NCBI GenBank assembly: GCA_003224515.1
Contig: QHZC01000722.1
Span: forward strand, 1-6,004
DNA length: 6,004 bases
DNA from: Acidobacteriota bacterium
GTDB taxonomy: Bacteria; Acidobacteriota; Terriglobia; Acidiferrales; UBA7541
Direction: 5' to 3'
How positions within the stretch are numbered: the first letter of the stretch is position 1; each line of letters begins with the position of its first letter. Shown piece after piece: positions 5,666 through 6,004 of this stretch. The translations under genes and the position numbers were made by a program. The notes below the pieces were generated by a model. That model was not told where the DNA came from and did not search any database. It saw nothing but the letters and a program-made list of their open reading frames with translations.

Positions 5666-6004
5666 ATGAACAAAAAGATCTTTGCCGTGACACTCTTAGC
5701 GCTGGCCGTAGTTCTTGCCAGTGGCTGGTTCGTGGTGCACTCCAAGGAGTCCGCCGGAAGCGCCCCGGATGCGTCGATCCCGACCTTTTCTACCGGCGAA
5801 ATCGGGCGCGAAGGTCATTTCTACGTGGGCGGCCATTACGTGGGGGAGCCCGGCAACGAAACGATGCATGGCGCCATGTATGTCGAAACGTGGATACCAA
5901 AGAACATCCGGCATCCTTATCCCATTGTGTTCATCGCCTGGAGCGTGGGGCAGGGAGAGTATGAATTGATGCAAACCCCAGACGGGCGGCCGGGCTGGGC
6001 CTAT
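5666..6004 (+). CDS. Exported alpha/beta-hydrolase-like protein (3' partial)
   Basis: The first 113 residues of a protein cut by the window end. The N-terminus (MNKKIF, then hydrophobic AVTLLALAVVLASGWFVV) is a signal peptide or anchor. After a Ser/Ala/Pro-rich linker (27-40) come GREGHFYVGGHYVGEPGNE (47-65), HGAMYVETWIPK (68-79), a strand HPYPIVFIA (83-91) and GQGEYELMQTPDGRPGWAY (95-113). This order recalls secreted alpha/beta-hydrolase-fold esterase-like proteins of Acidobacteriota and Proteobacteria, in which the PIV-hydrophobic strand leads into an HG-type oxyanion loop followed by a TPDGRxGWA segment. Here the HG position reads A91-W92-S93, so the usual oxyanion motif is not visible. 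The nucleophile-elbow serine and the catalytic Asp and His lie beyond the window. The class is likely; activity and substrate cannot be judged. Confidence 0.72.
   Translation, partial: MNKKIFAVTLLALAVVLASGWFVVHSKESAGSAPDASIPTFSTGEIGREGHFYVGGHYVGEPGNETMHGAMYVETWIPKNIRHPYPIVFIAWSVGQGEYELMQTPDGRPGWAY

Noticed and set aside
5696..5974. 92-residue antisense open frame opposite the hydrolase start
   Set aside because: The sense frame has a ribosome binding site, signal peptide and family motifs; the antisense frame shows none.

Overview
The window reads as part of an Acidobacteriota chromosome, probably a Solibacter/Bryobacter-like or related Terriglobia lineage. This is inferred from protein style only: an Oar-like TonB-dependent receptor without a compact plug-barrel layout, secreted NTF2-like (DUF4440-type) proteins, NHL/SMP-30 beta-propellers and a secreted alpha/beta hydrolase are a very common combination there. 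No rRNA or other phylogenetic marker is present, so the assignment is tentative.

All genes lie on the + strand, head to tail, with gaps of about 57-102 nt. (1) 1-2570: the barrel part of an outer-membrane TonB-dependent receptor, cut by the window start. (2) 2653-3153: a small secreted NTF2-like protein. (3) 3256-4440: an exported six-bladed NHL propeller resembling peptidyl-alpha-hydroxyglycine alpha-amidating lyase (PAL). (4) 4516-5046: a second secreted NTF2-like protein, about 66% identical to the first. (5) 5048-5608: the broken remains of an SMP-30/gluconolactonase-type propeller gene, with a missing 5' end, frameshifts and an internal deletion. (6) 5666-6004: the start of an exported alpha/beta-hydrolase-like protein, cut by the window end.

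The products all appear to act in the cell envelope. The receptor would import or bind a large substrate at the outer membrane. The propeller enzyme, hydrolase and NTF2-like proteins would work in the periplasm or outside the cell, so a small uptake-and-processing cluster for an organic compound is plausible. The substrate cannot be read from the sequence. The two most informative observations are that the propeller keeps recognisable counterparts of the PAL zinc histidines and catalytic Arg/Tyr while no monooxygenase partner is visible, and that the order is NTF2, propeller, NTF2, dead propeller, which suggests repeated pairing of these two protein types. No tRNA, rRNA, CRISPR array, insertion sequence or integrase is visible.
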